Assembly (NCBI RefSeq): GCF_018613605.1
Contig: NZ_JAGGPU010000019.1
Coordinates: 202,276-266,275 of the forward strand
Origin: Pedobacter sp. ISL-64
Lineage (GTDB): Bacteria > Bacteroidota > Bacteroidia > Sphingobacteriales > Sphingobacteriaceae
Reading direction: 5' to 3'
Length of the DNA stretch: 64,000 bases
The notes beneath the pieces were generated by a model that did no database searches, was not told where the DNA came from, and saw only the letters and a program-made list of their open reading frames with translations. Below are positions 63,485 through 64,000 of the stretch, piece after piece. The first letter of the stretch is position 1, and the number at the start of each line of letters is the position of its first letter. A program made the translations under genes and the position numbers.

Positions 63485-63991
63485 ATGAGAGGATTTTTTA
63501 ACGGCTTTTTTAAGCTGATGGGGATTTTATTGCCCTGTATTTTACTGCCAGCTATGGCTTCAGCGCAGGGTATTTCGGAAACGCTCTCTGGTATGCAGCC
63601 AGTGCTGGACAGGATCTATGCCGAAATGCTGCCGATGTGCAGCAAGCTGATCGGTGTGGCCCGGGGGCTGGGCGGCTTTGGGGCAATGTGGTATATCGGA
63701 GCAAGGGTGTTCCGTCACCAGTCCAATGCAGAGCCGATCGATATGTATCCGCTATTACGGCCATTTGCGCTGGGGATGGCCATCCTGCTTTTTCCTACGG
63801 TGATTTCGGTGATGAACGGGATCCTGCAGCCTACGGTTTTGGCTACGGGCAGTATGGTTTCGGGCAGCAATGCGGTGATTGCGAAATTGCTCAAGGCAAA
63901 GGAAGAGGCGATGAAGAAGTCCAAGTATTACCAGATGTATATCGGGGAAGACGGGCGGGGGGACCGTGATAAATGGTACGTGCGCCCATAA
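63485..63991 (+). CDS. traJ: conjugation protein TraJ, N-terminal part or truncated
   Basis: A 168-aa frame with signal (ILLPCILLPAMASAQ), the segment IGVARGLGGFGAMWYIGARV and two to three further membrane stretches, as in TraJ inner-membrane proteins. Relatives are about 330-400 aa, but the frame stops at 63991 after DRDKWYVRP. A one-base shift would give AHKGI from 63979, so a frameshift or sequencing error near 63970 is possible. The gene runs to the window edge, so this cannot be settled. Confidence 0.75.
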   Translation: MRGFFNGFFKLMGILLPCILLPAMASAQGISETLSGMQPVLDRIYAEMLPMCSKLIGVARGLGGFGAMWYIGARVFRHQSNAEPIDMYPLLRPFALGMAILLFPTVISVMNGILQPTVLATGSMVSGSNAVIAKLLKAKEEAMKKSKYYQMYIGEDGRGDRDKWYVRP

Positions 63992-64000
63992 GGGTATATA

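Noticed and set aside
1..64000. CRISPR arrays and rRNA genes
   Set aside because: No regularly spaced identical repeats and no rRNA-like sequence were seen.

Overview
The window looks like a chromosome segment of a Bacteroidota bacterium of the Sphingobacteriaceae, probably Pedobacter or a close relative. This is an inference from SusC/SusD pairs with FecI/FecR-type control, a TAnnTTTG-type promoter before the tRNA gene, few Shine-Dalgarno sequences, and a Bacteroides-type conjugation gene set (RteC, TraE-TraJ, YWFCY-type coupling protein). No database search was possible; family assignments rest on motifs read from the translations.

Region 1 (1-16.8 kb) is host backbone. A minus-strand branched-chain amino acid cluster runs ilvE, then a methyltransferase gene, then ilvD, an ORF6N gene, ilvB, ilvN, a VOC gene, a DinB gene, ilvC and leuC. 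Both ilvD and ilvE are preceded by a short unannotated leader peptide rich in Ile/Leu/Val codons. Each leader is followed by a strong intrinsic terminator and by a sequence near the leader stop that can pair with the terminator's 5' arm. This is the layout of classical translation-coupled attenuation. Next come a lipoprotein hydrolase, a higBA toxin-antitoxin cassette bracketed by 26-bp direct repeats that split a terminator, atpC/atpD, an RmlD-like reductase, a peroxiredoxin and tRNA-Arg(ACG).

Region 2 (16.7-64 kb, running off the right edge) reads as an integrative conjugative element inserted at that tRNA. A large serine recombinase lies against the tRNA and its last ~40 codons are read from the antisense strand of the tRNA and its flank. 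Behind it are: a FecI/FecR/SusC/SusD uptake locus with a decayed second fecR; a mobilisation module (candidate oriT, MobC-like protein, relaxase, coupling protein with an in-frame amber codon); a LytS/LytTR two-component system with a previously unlisted 55-aa peptide gene between its genes; a redox-flavoured cluster (Crp, MauE-like, DUF6520-like, SusD, SusC, TlpA-like); a defence-like island; RteC; and traE, F, G, H-like, I, two TraI-like secreted proteins and the start of traJ.

The defence-like island (44.1-53.1 kb) is the most interesting part. It has (a) an XRE regulator with a palindromic operator followed by a phosphoribosyltransferase-like protein and an overlapping NADAR-domain protein; (b) an NdpA-like protein with a two-base gap to a C-terminally membrane-anchored protein of unknown family; (c) a single protein fusing SEFIR, histidine-kinase-type ATPase and LuxR-type HTH domains; and (d) an AbiEii/AbiEi pair arranged tail to tail instead of as an operon, with two identical 24-bp perfect palindromes upstream of the AbiEi gene. 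Several of these could be undescribed or barely described anti-phage or conflict systems.
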